Source: Stereocaulon alpinum (lineage: Eukaryota; Ascomycota; Lecanoromycetes; Lecanorales; Stereocaulaceae). From it: a DNA stretch of 64,000 nucleotides. A model generated the notes under the pieces. The model saw only the letters and a program-made list of their open reading frames with translations, was not told where the DNA came from and made no database searches. The translations under genes were made by a program, and so were the position numbers. The DNA lies in NCBI GenBank assembly GCA_018257865.1, contig JAEUBA010000069.1, positions 1-64,000 of the forward strand, written 5' to 3'. Position 1 is the stretch's first letter; each line of letters begins with the position of its first letter. Positions 11,043-23,498 of this stretch are shown here, piece by piece.

Positions 11043-12019
11043 TCAATATCGTTCTATCGTCGTCTTCTGTGTCTCTATCTTCCGCCGCTTGCTCCATATT
11101 CCTTCACTCTCTCGAACATTGTCTCCAGGCTTTTCCAGACCATAAGCATCTCTACCGCTGGGATCCCGTGGGATTGGATTATTGTGTCCATCTCGCATAG
11201 TGAAGCTTCGGACTTGAGCAGCTAGAGAACGCCGGGATTCGTACGGTCTAGTCGCCCCCTTAATTGTCCCGCCGCTCACGTATCCCACATTATCTTGAGT
11301 ATACACAGCAGTCTTGTTGATAGATGTCTCTAGCCCTTGGAATATCCGCACCATAGGACATCGAGCAGGTGAGACATCGTGCTCGCTTTTGGTCTCATTG
11401 TCTCTTCCACCCCTCTTGGAGTCCCCAACCACCCCAGCGGCCTTTTTACTGGCCATCATTGAGCTTCGCAGTTCTGAGAAGCGGGGATATGAGGTCTCGT
11501 GCTGTATCATCGTATTGCCGTCTTCATTGCTGCTATTGCATACGTCTTCAGCATCCTTGCGTTTGCGTTTCAGTAGACGAGATCCTCCACCATCCGTCTT
11601 AAGGGCGACACGCTACAGGGACGATGTCAGTCACGTGACACTTGTATCTGGAACTGCAAACGTACCATTGTTGATTTGAGAAATGCCATCCGTGAGACTT
11701 CCCGCTCAATAGCTTCCAATACCTTCTCAGGCTTATCTATTGGCAGAGCACTAAGTTTTCTCCATATGTAGTCCTCCATGACTTCACGGCACCATGTGCC
11801 GTCTGCGCTCCTGAAACATTTCTGACCCTCAGATTTCTCTTTGGCTTGTACCCTACTCAATATGTTGGGATAGTAAATAATTTTGTCCTTGGGAGCATCG
11901 GGAAATAGGTTCTCGAAACTCATTGCAACAATTTTCCAGGGGAAACTGAAGCTTTTGAGGTAGACAAGAACAGCTTTCTCGACTTCTGTGAACGACCTGG
12001 ACCCCTTTGAGAAATGCAT
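11043..12019 (-). CDS. Unknown protein with a SANT/Myb-like N-terminal segment
   Basis: Two exons (12019..11666, 11612..11043) joined across a 53-nt GTACGT..GTAG intron give 307 aa in phase. Residues 8-60 have the look of a Myb/SANT helix-turn-helix (RSFTEVEKAVLVYL..FPWKIVA..Y), which is an inference from pattern only. The middle carries a basic stretch LLKRKRKD that could be a nuclear signal. The remainder is low in hydrophobic residues and rich in Arg, Ser and Gly. The short gap to the convergent ketoreductase is 204 nt. I do not recognise a named family. Confidence 0.6.
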
Positions 12020-13803
12020 GAAGGTGAAGAGATGGTCTAAAGGTTAATTTCAATGCCAATGATTAGGAGTGGGGAATCGAATGGTCATATAGTGAGACTG
12101 CGACCTAAGGGGAGATCTCCGTTCAATGTTCGTTTCCATTGTACATTCGTGTGAGTGCCTTCGCTACCAAGGCAGCGATTTGTTTCATAATTCCACAATC
12201 CGATCAATGTCTCCACCACACCTCGTATTGCAAGAATCGTGCCTTGGGAACAGGGAACGCAGGCACTGAGACATAAAAACGGTTATGACTCGGTGATGCT
12301 GGAACCAGTAGTCCAAGTAAGGCGCCAGCCGGCGGATGTCCGGAAGGTAAGACTTCATCATGCTAAAGACTAAGGCGCACTCAAGTTAATATGGTCCGTA
12401 CCACCTTGAACAAGCAGCATCACGTCTCCGACTTCCCTAAAAGTTGGACCCCAATCCTGACATACGGAATAGGCATAATCACGAGATCATACAGTCGGAA
12501 TTACTCCGCTTCACCATCAGCTTACGGCCGTTGCCAAAATTCGCAATCGTCATGCTCGGTTGCAATACCGACATTCTGCTCTAATACTCGGGCAATCTTC
12601 ATATGTCTAGCTACCGGAAGTATACTCGTCAGTGTCTCCATGCCCCATGCCCGCTCGAGCTTAAGTGCAGTAACGTATTACACCTTCGAGATCTGCTCCG
12701 TTTTCCATTGCCTTACGTGCTGTTAGGGATCTTCGACCCTTGGGACTGTTGATTCCCATGGCCAGGCTACCGGGGCATCGAAGATTGAGCGTGCCCTATA
12801 TCAGTAGACCCGTATTCTTCAATTCCTGAAACACCGTTGTCATTGCTAATATTACGATGTGGGATCGACACTCTATGGATGTGCTCCCATTCCTGGCGAC
12901 GTGCATGATTCAGGGTTGATGCTCGTCTTCAGTTGCCCTTCTTACCCTTCTTATGAGCGTTCTGGTTTTCGGGTGACGACAACACTGCCTGTTCAACAAA
13001 GAGGACCGTGCACACCAGACGTCCTGTCAGAGATGTGGTACGCTTGAGCATCTGCCACAGCTGCAGTACACATGCTTTCGAAGTTACCTGCTACAAGCGA
13101 ATCTCTACTCGTACAGGGAGACCAATTGGTCCACGTCTTTCTGTAATGCTGAAACGGCCAAGACAACCACGAAGCACCATTGCAGGAAGATGCGATAATT
13201 ATCAAGGTTATGGATGAAGACGACGCACCCGCCACTAGTCGAAACGACACGAGCCAGGCTTAGACTGTACTCTGAACTTAATTATGGTAATCTTGGAGAG
13301 TTCAACATCCTGGGGATTCGAGTGGGGCCATTATGATCCTTGAGTTATCTGCAAATCCCACCCTGCTGGACTCTGACCCTTTCCTTTATCCTGCTGTGCA
13401 ACCACTCTATTGGATCTGCCAAGACCGTGCAAGTTCGCTACGTTTGACGTCTGCAAGTTTGGTCATAGGCCAAACCTTTCTGGTTCCATCGATTAGGACT
13501 TCATCTTCAGTGATGTAATGGTTGGGGAACTAGAGGTATGAGCCGACCACCGTCTTTTCACGAAGTTCACTTCCCGATTTCGCCCTTCGAAGCCTCGTTC
13601 CCCGATTCCTTATCACGAGATCGACATGTTCTCCATGCTCGTATCAGGCTTCCATTGCGTTCCCTAGCCGCATTTGACGAATGTATATTTCGATATATCA
13701 AGTCTGTTACTTCTTTATCTTCCCCACAAATTCACATCCACACTCGAGCTTTCGGCATCCCAAAGACTGCTTGCTTTTTATTGCCACCCTTCACGCATCT
13801 ATG
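12020..13803. other. Gene-poor stretch, no supported gene
   Basis: Several open frames below 120 codons occur on both strands (for example 12391-12726), but codon use is flat and none shows a family motif or paired splice signals. I see nothing I would call. Confidence 0.5.
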
Positions 13804-14523
13804 ATGTCTGCAACCGTTCTCACAGATATTGTCGAGGAATTAGAAGACACGTCCCAAGACTATCGTCACAGAAACGTCCATCACAACAGCAGCAATGACC
13901 CAGACCCTCGAAACGTGCAACAATTTCAACGTTATCGATATCACCGCACTGTTCAAGCACCTCCAAGTCCAGGCACTCGGCCAACGCCACCAGGAAGAGG
14001 TAGTCGAAGCACCTCTAGAGATCAAAATCCTCCCACAATTCCTCACGTTGGCCCAACTCCCACCACTGCCGCTACTGTCGGAAGTAGAAACTCCACGAAC
14101 ATCAACAGAAACTCACACGACTCGAGATATTGTCGTCTAGATAGCCTTCCTCCTCATCAACAAAATTCCTGCATCGAGAATGTCACAAGCTCACAGAGAG
14201 TCCGAATGTCTCCAACGCAACACCAGCAGTCGACGCGGCATCCAAATCATCGGCCAGGTACGACTACGACGAATACTTCTTCACATTTCTCAGGCTCTCC
14301 GGTTCATACAAGCTACCAGGCCCACACACTACCAGCTCCACAACCTCGTCGTGGCATTCGTACCGCTCAACGAAGGCACGATGCAAGGCAAAGCAGCGGC
14401 TATCGACCATCTGGTCAAGGGAAAGACCGAGATTGGGACAAAAAGGACAGATGCAAGAGAGGCATGTTTGGGAGTGCTATGGCGTTTCTAGTTGCATTGG
14501 TCTTTGGAAAGCTCATAGATTAA
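13804..14523 (+). pseudogene. Coding-like locus with competing frames, possible frameshifted gene
   Basis: One frame is open from 13681 to 14523 and, from the ATG at 13804, gives 240 aa rich in Ser, Thr, Pro, His and Arg, starting MSATVLTDIVEELED and ending in a hydrophobic segment. A second frame, one base later, is open from about 13857 to 14491 except for one TAG at 14138-14140. It has much better fungal codon use (many ATC, CTC, AAC, TTC, GTC) and gives an ordinary globular-looking sequence such as NNFNVIDITALFKHLQVQ. The simplest reading is an old gene with a frameshift near 13,860 and one nonsense codon. Overlapping dual coding is the less likely alternative. Confidence 0.45.
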
Positions 14524-15241
14524 GGGAACGGAGAGCGGCGGAAGAAGTATGGGAGCGAAGATTGGGAGTTGAATCAGAGGCCGACTTTTGATATAGCGAG
14601 GAGAGAAGTTGACATCTCCTCCTATCGTATCAGTTATGTAGCAAAACCCTATGTAGGTAACCTTTCTAACAGACGAACTCATATCGCTGATGAACACGAC
14701 ATTCAACCTGAGGTTACTCTGAGGACATGGTCAAACAAGCACATTCTCGTATCATCCAAACCCAGCGTTGCAGCTAGTGTAGATAGGGGTCAAGGCTCAG
14801 AGACTACACAGTCAAGGCAACCAAAACCTGGAGTACTGAATTATCAAAAATCTTGTTCATTGACCCACCACAAGACTCTCATCGTACGAGGAACGATAGT
14901 CACACATGCATTAGAACAACAAGTCTATTCTTAGAATAGAAAAGCCGCACTTGAATCACCATCACTTCAGCAAACTTTCAAACCAAAAATTCTATTGCAT
15001 GCTATCTAACCAGTCCCTTCACCACGTGAATTTAAATCGCATACAAACTCTCAATAAAAGTGTGTCCACCGACTTTGGAAAGATCGGCTATGAGAGATAC
15101 GAATTCTCGCAAGACACCAAGTATCATCCGTTCATAAATCATCGTCCATCGTTCCGTCGAGAAGATCGCATGCAAAGATTTAATGATCGTGGGTGCACCG
15201 ATTGTGAGGAGATCGGCTATTAGGAAAATGATTGTGGACTG
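14524..15241. other. Intergenic, no supported gene
   Basis: Two short open frames on plus (14569-14934, 14951-15223) lack coding character. A loose repeat of about 28 nt (CACCGA..GATCGGCTAT) occurs near 15067 and 15195. Confidence 0.5.
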
Positions 15242-15970
15242 TCAGGCAGTCCCCGTGGGTCCTCCTGGCCCTCTCCTTCGTTTGTGGTCTCGAGGATGAC
15301 CCTTGTCAGAGCGTTCTCTCCGAGGGCGCTTTCCAGCCCTCTCTCTTAGAAGTTCCTCTCGCTCTAATAACTCAACCCTTTGTCGTTCTAGTTGTTGATC
15401 ACATAGGTGTCGCTGATATCGTGAGTTGTATAGTATTCTGTCTTGTTCCTGTACTTCTGGTGATTGCTGACTGTGTTGGCTAGATGGATGGTCCCGTCGC
15501 CTCAGTGCATCTATTTGGTCGTAACCGGGTTCATCCAGGGGCACAGGTGGGGGGGGCAGTCCTGAGTTATCGAATCTTAGACCGTCTACTGGGGGTGGAG
15601 GCACTGGGGGAAATACTCCGTTGACAGGCTCCGCGGTGGGCCATAGTGATGGGGGTGGACCCACTGGGTTTGTTACTCCATTAACAGGCTCCGCGACGGG
15701 ATATCGTGTTCGTGGAGGGTCCAGTGCCGGGTTATAGACAGGATAAGCCTGGGATGATGAGCCAGGGGCGTTGTGTTGGTTGGTGTTTCTGTTTCCGGAT
15801 GTTATTGTAGTGTAGGGAGACCCAGAATGACTTGAGCTGCGAGGAGGATATTGACCGCCATATCCAGAGCCTCCGCTTCTGTAGGAGTTCCTGTCGGAGC
15901 TACCACCGCCTCCCGTGGAAGAATAATAGTCACGACCGCTACCGCCCCCATTACCTCTCCTCGAAGACAT
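15242..15970 (-). CDS. Low-complexity Gly/Ser- and Pro-rich protein with basic coiled-coil tail
   Basis: Single-exon 242-aa frame. Residues 1-70 are Gly/Ser/Tyr-rich with RGG-like spacing, 80-150 are Pro-rich with two copies of an AEPVNGV-containing repeat, and 165-242 form a charged, probably helical stretch (QLERQRVELLEREELLRER) that ends in a strongly basic tail. The composition suggests an intrinsically disordered RNA-binding or scaffold protein, but this is only an inference. The coding strand carries the matching DNA repeat at about 15600-15710. No known family recognised. Confidence 0.6.
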   Translation of the reverse strand: MSSRRGNGGGSGRDYYSSTGGGGSSDRNSYRSGGSGYGGQYPPRSSSHSGSPYTTITSGNRNTNQHNAPGSSSQAYPVYNPALDPPRTRYPVAEPVNGVTNPVGPPPSLWPTAEPVNGVFPPVPPPPVDGLRFDNSGLPPPPVPLDEPGYDQIDALRRRDHPSSQHSQQSPEVQEQDRILYNSRYQRHLCDQQLERQRVELLEREELLRERAGKRPRRERSDKGHPRDHKRRRGPGGPTGTA

Positions 15971-16718
15971 GTCTTCGACAATCTTGCACTCGTCTAGTGA
16001 GACTTCTTTCGATATTTCAGGGGGAATAAGGGGAAGTTGGAGGATAAAGGGTCGGTTTCAGTGCTTGTTGGAGCCTTTTACTAGAACGTTGTCGAAGAAG
16101 GCTGGAGATTGAGGGCATGTGCTGTAGGAACGACAGAGAAGACCGGCGTTTTATAGCCTTTGTCAGGCTAACATAGCCACTCCATGTGATTTCGAAGAGC
16201 CGGGTTGTCCGGTCGTAGGAGTAGACCCTGTTAAGATCTTATGCTGTGGTGTCGAAGAAGGTTGTTTCGCAATTATCCCCGTACGGGCGACGGCATGGCT
16301 CTCTTCCCTGTATAATGGCAGCCATTGGAAAATATTGCAGAAAAGGTGGAGAAATGCAAAGCGTCCATAGACGAGTCATCATCGCAATATGGCTCATGGT
16401 TCTGATTGTCTATTGACAGGCTGTCAGTACGTCGTCTCCTTCGTAAGGGCCCACACATTCCCACCACGGCCCTAGATGTGTCCCCACTAGTGGCGATCTA
16501 ACATTAAATCTGATATTTTTCTCGGTGGTTCGGGTGCAGCGTTTGAATGTATCGCCAGAGCCGCAGGGTTCCTAACCAACTATCTAGTACTGTGTAGGGA
16601 TCAGGAGGTAATGAGCAAACAGTAAGGCTAGCTCCGCCACTGTCCCTCGAATCACCCTAGACATTCATTGCCTTCATCAGTGACAAATGCTCGAAACACC
16701 GCTTGCGTCAGCATCGCA
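15971..16718. other. Intergenic, nothing recognised
   Basis: Upstream region of the Gly/Pro-rich gene. Short random-looking frames only. Confidence 0.5.
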
Positions 16719-17945
16719 TTACCTATTCATGAATAGAACGCAATAGCCCATGCAACCATACGTCAACATACGACTTACGGCCTTAAGGTACTTGCCACAT
16801 TGCTCTATCTCTAGCTGAGGGACTAGGACCTCGCTCAAAGTTCCAGACTCAAAGATTCCTTGCCAGACATTGTAACACCATAGGAACGTGCCATGGGTGA
16901 AGGAGGGATCATCCGTATCAGCCAGAGACTTCGTCAGCTCATGCTTTCTGTGAGAGTCAGTCCCAAACTCGAGCACCCTAATCCAATACGAAGCTCGTAC
17001 AGGTCAGTGGTTTCAGCACAACACTCGAGTTGTGGTTGTGGTGGACGGTCTGTTCATCTTGTTGCATCTATGAGCTCAGTAGCAAGAGCGAAGTTCCAAG
17101 GCTGAGGCCGGGATGCCCATATTAGAGTGCTTTCACTTGAGCGTGATCTTCGGCACGAAGTCCTCGGACATGCGACACGAAGCTGAAACCCGGCTACACA
17201 ATGTTTGCAGGACAAGTATGCAAGGCCGTCATACATGATATTACGTAACATTCGGTCACTGTGGGTCCTCGTATTTGTTTCGAAGTATAGCATACTTCAT
17301 CCACCAATGGAGGACGATCAAAGACGGACTACATGGAGTGTTCTTACCTTCGTCATGTTAGGCAGGGCAATCATACCGATAACAGGTTTGAAGATGAAAC
17401 CCTGATCCTTGTTTATCATGTTTCAGGCAAAAGCTCTATTAGTAGAAGCAGGTATGAGATGAACCACTCATTTCGTTGCTGCGAGAGATCAGAAACAGAA
17501 TGACCATTCACAGCAAATCTCGAGAGCCCCAAAAACCTCATCATTGTCCGCCAGTACGTACTTCGCCAGCTCTTGCATCGAGGAGACCCTTTCCGAGCGG
17601 AAGGTTGTCCTCCTATCAGTAAGGACCGGAAGGACCCCATTCGCTTCAATCGAACGTCTTGCGTACATGGAGCTCTGACACAGCCTTATCGATGTTGGGA
17701 TCAGGTGTTGTCTCTGGTGTGTATCGTTCCTTCGCATGTTGTCATAACAACGCCTAACGATACGTAGCACACACCAGAGCACTGTTATTGATTCCCATCC
17801 GAAAGGCCTCCTTACCAGAATCGGCCTTATACACCTGAGGCGATAATAGAGATCGTCTTTGTCCAAGCGGTGCATGCGTGAACAACAGATCACACTAAGA
17901 TCCCTATCAACAATACTGAAGCAGGACAACGTCAATGTCAAAGAC
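16719..17945 (-). pseudogene. Multi-exon coding remnants of an unknown gene
   Basis: Two minus-strand pieces look like real exons. At 17419..17348 the frame ends NMTK directly before a GTAAG donor. At about 16977..16779 the frame (LEFGTDSHRKHELTKSLADT.., ending KYLKA) is preceded by a TTGGATTAG acceptor and followed by GTAAGT. Further left-reading fragments with splice-like borders lie near 17560 and 17870. Stops and frame changes between them prevent a single intact model. It could be a decayed gene or a real gene with small introns that I could not place. I do not recognise the family. Confidence 0.35.
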
Positions 17946-20028
17946 GCATGATTTCACATTGAAAATGACGTGGAAGCAGAAGTTCTCGACACCCTGCATA
18001 GTTCTGAGCACGAATGGGACCGTTATGCTGTGCCAATGAATCAACCCTCTATAACAAGGACATGAATTGTGAACCCTACAAGATCTTAACACTCGAGTTG
18101 TGTAACAACGCGCCCGTCTCGACGTCTCATTCAAGTCGCCTGACGTTAAAAGTATTGATCGCAATGGGATGCTGGCGTTAGAAAGTAGCTCGAAATCGCG
18201 GCACTTCTAGAAATTGTTTCGAACAGAGCCGATAGCTACTCGCCGAGCGCCTGTGCCCTGAAGGGCGAAGCTGCAGCTACAGCCCTGCAATATTCCCTAC
18301 ACTTTGCTCCTGCATCTCGTGAACAAGGCGAAGAATATGGCAGTGATGGTAGTCAAGGAGGGCGAGGCGCTCGCTAGATGACTGTAGAGCCACAGCGAAT
18401 GGCGAAAGATGCTGGAGATATGGCCATTGCCCGAGGGTGATGTTTCATTGGCCATGCTATTTCAATGGTCGGTGCAACCACATTTATGGACGAGATGCGC
18501 TTTGAATGAAGAGTATGGTCAAATATTTAGAGAACAGCAAGCAATGGAATATGCATGTGTGGAAAGCCTCCCTTCATGCTTATAGGACCGCCTAGGGTAA
18601 AACCCAGTCGTACTTGGCCTATCTTATTTACGAAGTACAGTTGACCAATATCGTAAAATGATTCTGCTGCGCTCGCGCAAGATGTCAAACCACGCCAGCT
18701 CAAGTCTAGAGAAGAGGGACGTGTTCGCTGCTCAGCTGACCTTGGAAATATTGGTTCTGAGAGCCAAATTTGCGACGGACTGCCAGAGCCGCTGCTCGCG
18801 TCAGTCGCGAATATGCGTATTTGGATGAGCGGAGGACTTGGCACCGGAGCTCCAGGTCCATTACCACAAATTCTGGCAATGTCGCTTCCGGTGTAGTCGT
18901 ATATCGACGTGGACTGGAATTGAGTCTCGTGCACAATGATACACACTCAGTCTCGGGCAGCTGGACTCTCTGTATTGTAGGCAGTGCAGTTCTTGCCCCA
19001 CAAGCCACATCGGCACACCCAAGACAGCTCTCCTATACGGGCATGCTGTGCTGATCGTCAACAAGACCTTCTTAGCCATGTCCACCAGTTTGAAAGCTAT
19101 AGCTTGAGAATATGCGTTCGCTCCAGACTCGAATACCAACGAAAACGGAGTCTGATCAGTTGGGGATTGAAGACGTCGTTGAGCTCAATGGGAAAACACT
19201 GCGGCGGATCACGTCCCACTAGCATAGCCAATCATATATCACTTCATCTTGCCATCAACATCTCTCAGCTGCCACATTGCTGCCTAGTCCTCCTTCATCG
19301 TTCATGTTGGCCAAGAGGAAGTACTCTATGGCAAAGCATTGCGCAGACAAGCGTGCGCTGACTTCTCTCATTGTCGTCCAACCGCCTCGCAAGAAGAATA
19401 GTGGCTCGGACCAGGAGATTAAGGCTTGAGTACTTTCTGGGATCCACTCAGGCCTCAGGGGAACTGCTGTAGCGTCATATTATAAGTCAGGACTCTGAGT
19501 AGATGGAGGATAAATCCATCTCCCCCACTGGGCAGTTCTGTTACAATGATAGTTCCTCGACGATGGAAGCCGGAGAGCAATTCATGATGCTATGTCACGA
19601 CCTTTCGAATTACGTCGATATGAGAGTTAGTCGCGAGCTGTAAGAAAAGCTGTACAACTCCTACCTACCCTAAGGTAGGTAGGAGGTAGGATTGCTAGTG
19701 CCACAAGGCACATTTGGCATGGCCGATGCCAAGCTTTTCGGCCGCATTGCAACCGAAGTGCATGACATGCATGCCTGCGCTCGTTGAATACGTTCGCATT
19801 ATGTTCGATTGCCCACGACTCGCTGCCGTGATCACGCGCTCCAATGCCATTGCTCTCATAACTACGAGGGGCAAAATGCGTAGGACCAGGAGGCAGAGCT
19901 GAAATCAAGGGCTTTTGCGACCGAGGTGGCAGATATGGGGGCTGTTCCCCAAAGAGTCTTGAACTGGCTCCATGGCGCGCTGACGAGTGTGGGCATCTCG
20001 AGTAGACAAGTCGGAAGATTTACTGACA
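17946..20028. other. Gene-poor stretch with scattered coding-like pieces
   Basis: Minus-strand pieces near 19370-19260 and 19140-19000 have fair codon use but no frame longer than about 140 codons and no motif. A small inverted repeat (CCTACC / GGTAGG) sits at 19658-19690. No gene is supported. Confidence 0.4.
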
Positions 20029-21896
20029 ATGAGCCAGGAATACCGTAATGTGGATCGTACTTACTCTGATGTCGCCCAAACCCTCTCTTACAATCCGACT
20101 TTCTCCCTTCGAACAGATGTTTACAGTATGGCATTGCAGTCGCGACCCAGTCATTGCCTTGGTCGACCGCTGACATGATGAAGCTTATGAGACTGGTGCT
20201 TCTGCGCTCCTACTCAATATGCAAGGCACGTTGCCTGTCTCTTTTCGAGGTACAACGTACGCCTTCCCAATCTCTATATGGATCCCTCAAGAATATCCAA
20301 AAGCTGCTCCTCTTGGTTTCATCACACCTACAGCAGATATGGTAGTTCGCCCGGGGCAGTATGTGAGTGGGGAAGGGAAGATATACCATCCGTACCTGGC
20401 GGGTTGGAGAGATGATGTGAGTAAGATGGGCAAGAGAGCGTACTCTCTCACCGCAGCAGTGCTTGGAAACTATGTTGAGAAGAATGAGGCCGGTGCTGAC
20501 AATGACAACTCTAGAGATGTAGTTTGTCCGGATTCCTTTCCATCCTGCAGGACATCTTCGCTAGAGAACCACCTGTCGTCGCCAGACAAGAGCAGATGCT
20601 AAGGCAAACGCAACTTTCCCAACAGAACAGCATACCTCCACCAGTACCTCCGCTGCCTCCAGAGCTAGGAAGGCAGGATCAGAACACAAAGCTAACCCAA
20701 CCTTTGGGGAGCCAACAACCTCCACCACCACCCCCCAAACCCTTCAACACTCGTGGCCCAACAACTCCCCGGAATGACGGTCCGCCACCGCTACCACCAC
20801 TCCCTACGAGACCTGAGTCACAGTATGACTCTGCACGACCAATCAACGAGAATGGGTACGCCCGAGGTTCACAGCCCGTGCCTAGACAAGCACCGCAGAG
20901 GACAGGTAGCCTGCAAGGTGGTAACACCTCATGTCAGCAGGCCAATTCGATCTCGCAATACTCGATTCAATCAATCCGACTCGAGCCATTCAGCCCGATC
21001 AGTCCCTTGACCCGACCAACTGATTCTACAGGACCGATTATGATTCCCAATCAATCGCAGTACTCCCAGCAAGGGCTGCCTCCTTCAAGACCGGACGATC
21101 TCACAAGCCCGAAGCCGCCTGTATATCACAATGGCCAGCAACAGGCTTCTCGCCCCCATACACACCAACAGCCCCACCCGCAACAGTATCAACGTCAACC
21201 ATATCTTTCGCAGCAGCCACCTCCGCAAGCGTCAAGGACCAAACCTCCAGAAGACCTCCTCACTTCCCCCTTCGAGAACCCACTCCCCACACAACCTACA
21301 AACATTGCTCCGCCACCCATTCCACCAAACCCCCAAAAAGACGCCCTCCTCTCAGCCCTTTCTCAAACACTCACCCAGCAGATCCATTTAATTCATGCCT
21401 CCAACCTCTCTGCACTCCCTCCTCTTCGTGCCCAACAAGCAGCACTCACATCCACGCTCAACGCCATCAACGCCGAAATGTCACAGCTTAATGATCTAGA
21501 GGCTCTACTTTCTTCCAACGAAGCTATTCTTCACCAAGCAATGCGAGATGCTGACAAGGTGCTTGACGACGCTAAGCGAAGGAAAGTGCCTAATGTGGAC
21601 GAGGTACTCGTAGCTCCAACCGTGGTCGCTGGACAGCTGTATGCTAGTGTAGCGGAGGAGAGAGCCATTGAGGACAGTAGGGCTGTCTTGGGCAAAGCTC
21701 TGGATAAAGGGAGGATTAGTGGTGGAGTATGGGCCAAGGTACGTCTGCATCTGGACTGCCGCTCTTGAAGACCTGAAAAGCTGACTTGATATATTAGCAA
21801 ACACGTAGTCTAGCAAGAGAGGAGTTTCTGAAAAAGGCGCTGATCAAAAAGATATCACGGGGCATGGGCTTGGTGGAGGATGAGAGGTGGGGATGA
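20029..21896 (+). CDS. VPS23: ESCRT-I subunit Vps23/TSG101
   Basis: Four exons (20029..20125, 20184..20416, 20515..21738, 21798..21896) give 550 aa. Residues 1-140 are the UEV domain: YRNVDRTYSDVAQ, SLRTDVYTYETG, GTLPVSFRGTTYAFPI, VRPGQYVSGEG and IYHPYLAGWRDD. It is a ubiquitin E2 fold without the catalytic Cys, and binds ubiquitin and P(T/S)xP motifs. A long Pro/Gln-rich linker (about 165-390) leads to a coiled coil (about 395-490) and the C-terminal steadiness box (WAK..SLAREEFLKKALIKK). The protein sorts ubiquitinated cargo at endosomes. The start ATG was chosen because the UEV domain begins immediately after it; an in-frame upstream extension lacks an ATG. Confidence 0.95.
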
Positions 21897-23037
21897 TGGG
21901 CAAATGTCCTGAAGTATGATGTATATACACTGCATCCGAGACACTCAATACATGATACCACCCCTTGCGCAATTCTGCTCGTGACGACGAACTCACAAAG
22001 TGGCTCCTCTAATATGCCACGTCCCACGGATATTCTACTCCCCCAATGCAATCCCACACCCTCATCACCTCGATCCAAAAACCGACATCTCCGCTACGCA
22101 AGAGCCCCTACACATCCCATTCATTCACGCCCCTTTACAATCTCCTTTTCCCTAACCCCATACCGCCCCAATACTCCCCATCCTCCTTACTCCCGTCAAA
22201 ATATCAAATAAACATGCGTGCCCGCGACACTCCGTACCAGCGTCCGCAATCTACTCGGATGTGATGTGACGTAGCCAATTATGTTCTACGAGTAGTAGAG
22301 ACACTTCATGAACGGATTTAAATTGGGATAATGTGACGCGAGGCATATTGTGGAGTAAGTATACTTAGGGATTCGCAGAACGAGGTGTCGGTGCTTAGGG
22401 AAACGGGTGTAGATGATATACAACATTGAAAAAAAAGTTCCAGCTGAATCATTAGTAGCGACGTCTCGATTTCCTAGGCCCAAGGACATGTGGAGCTTCC
22501 TCCATCTCAGCCTCAAGCCGTCAAAATAGAGTCAAGTCCTGGGTTATGGCGGCGGCGTAATGCTGCGCAGGTTACAATTTTCGAGAGGTACAGAGAGTGA
22601 GGCCTGCATCGTGATCAGGGGTTCCGAGTCCTCACACTCAAAGCCCAAGGTATCATCATCAATAATGTCATGCAGAGAACCAGAAACCCAGGAACCGTCA
22701 CAGTAGCTGAAAATCATATTTCACTGATCCGACAAGTCCTGATCGGTTACTAGTTCTGCATGCTCGAGGCGAAACCCCTTATCCTTACGATCTCGGTTTG
22801 TGGGACCCTGGACGCATATGCTGCAGGAAAAGCTCGGATTTGTGGCCGATTGTATACTCCTATGGAATTACTTGTGGAAATGGTTTTCGCGAGTGTAAAT
22901 CTTTGAAGAACCACTTCTGCGCTAAAAACGAGCCTGAAGGTGCTCGGGTGATGGCGGGTAGAATACAGACAAGAGAACGTTTGCAATTCTAGATGAAGTA
23001 TATTATTTATATAATTAGGACGTCACTTCAAGAACAA
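21897..23037. other. Intergenic, nothing recognised
   Basis: VPS23 3' region followed by sequence without coding character. A C-rich stretch occurs at 22020-22200. No gene is supported. Confidence 0.5.
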
Positions 23038-23124
23038 CCCTTCTTAGCTCAGCTGGAAGAGCGTCCGGCTGTAATATTTGCTCTTGTTACCGGAAGGTCC
23101 CTGGTTCGATCCCGGGAGAAGGGA
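23038..23124 (+). tRNA. tRNA-Tyr (GTA) with 14-nt intron
   Basis: Cloverleaf built by eye: acceptor stem CCCTTCT/AGAAGGG, D-arm GCTC..GAGC, anticodon stem TCCGG/CCGGA, T-arm CCTGG-TTCGATC-CCGGG, discriminator A. The anticodon GTA is at 23071-23073 and an intron of about 14 nt (23075..23088) sits one base 3' of the anticodon, the standard position for eukaryotic tRNA-Tyr. Confidence 0.95.
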
Positions 23125-23136
23125 CGATATGCCTTC

Positions 23137-23143
23137 TTTTTTT
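23137..23143 (+). terminator. RNA polymerase III terminator
   Basis: A run of seven T on the sense strand, 12 nt after the tRNA-Tyr 3' end. The following stretch to 23498 is G-rich at 23150-23235 and holds no gene. Confidence 0.8.
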
Positions 23144-23498
23144 GCTCTTGTTGAGAGGGGGGATAGAGAGGTGAATCAATTGCATGGGAACAAGGGACTG
23201 TCATGAAGGTGAGTAGTGCAGGGAGGGGGGTATGAGGGTTGGTGACGAGGAATTATTGATGATTGAGATTATGTGGAGCTGCCGTTGTTCGAATTTTAAT
23301 ATTATTCATAAATGACACAGTCACTGTCGTGTGTATTTTTCAGAGAAATATATTTGTCATGGCTCCACAAGAAGAAGATAACCCATGGGTATATCACGCC
23401 ATCATATCAGCTCATGTCGTTCAAAAACCGCGCTTCATATCCCACATATCCAATCCATCCATCCTACTTAGAAACTCCCATGTGGCCGCATTCAACCC

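Noticed and set aside
12391..12726. 111-codon frame on plus
   Set aside because: No motif or coding bias; probably chance.
19658..19690. Small inverted repeat as a transposon end or terminator
   Set aside because: Only about 8 bp arms, no duplication and no matching partner.
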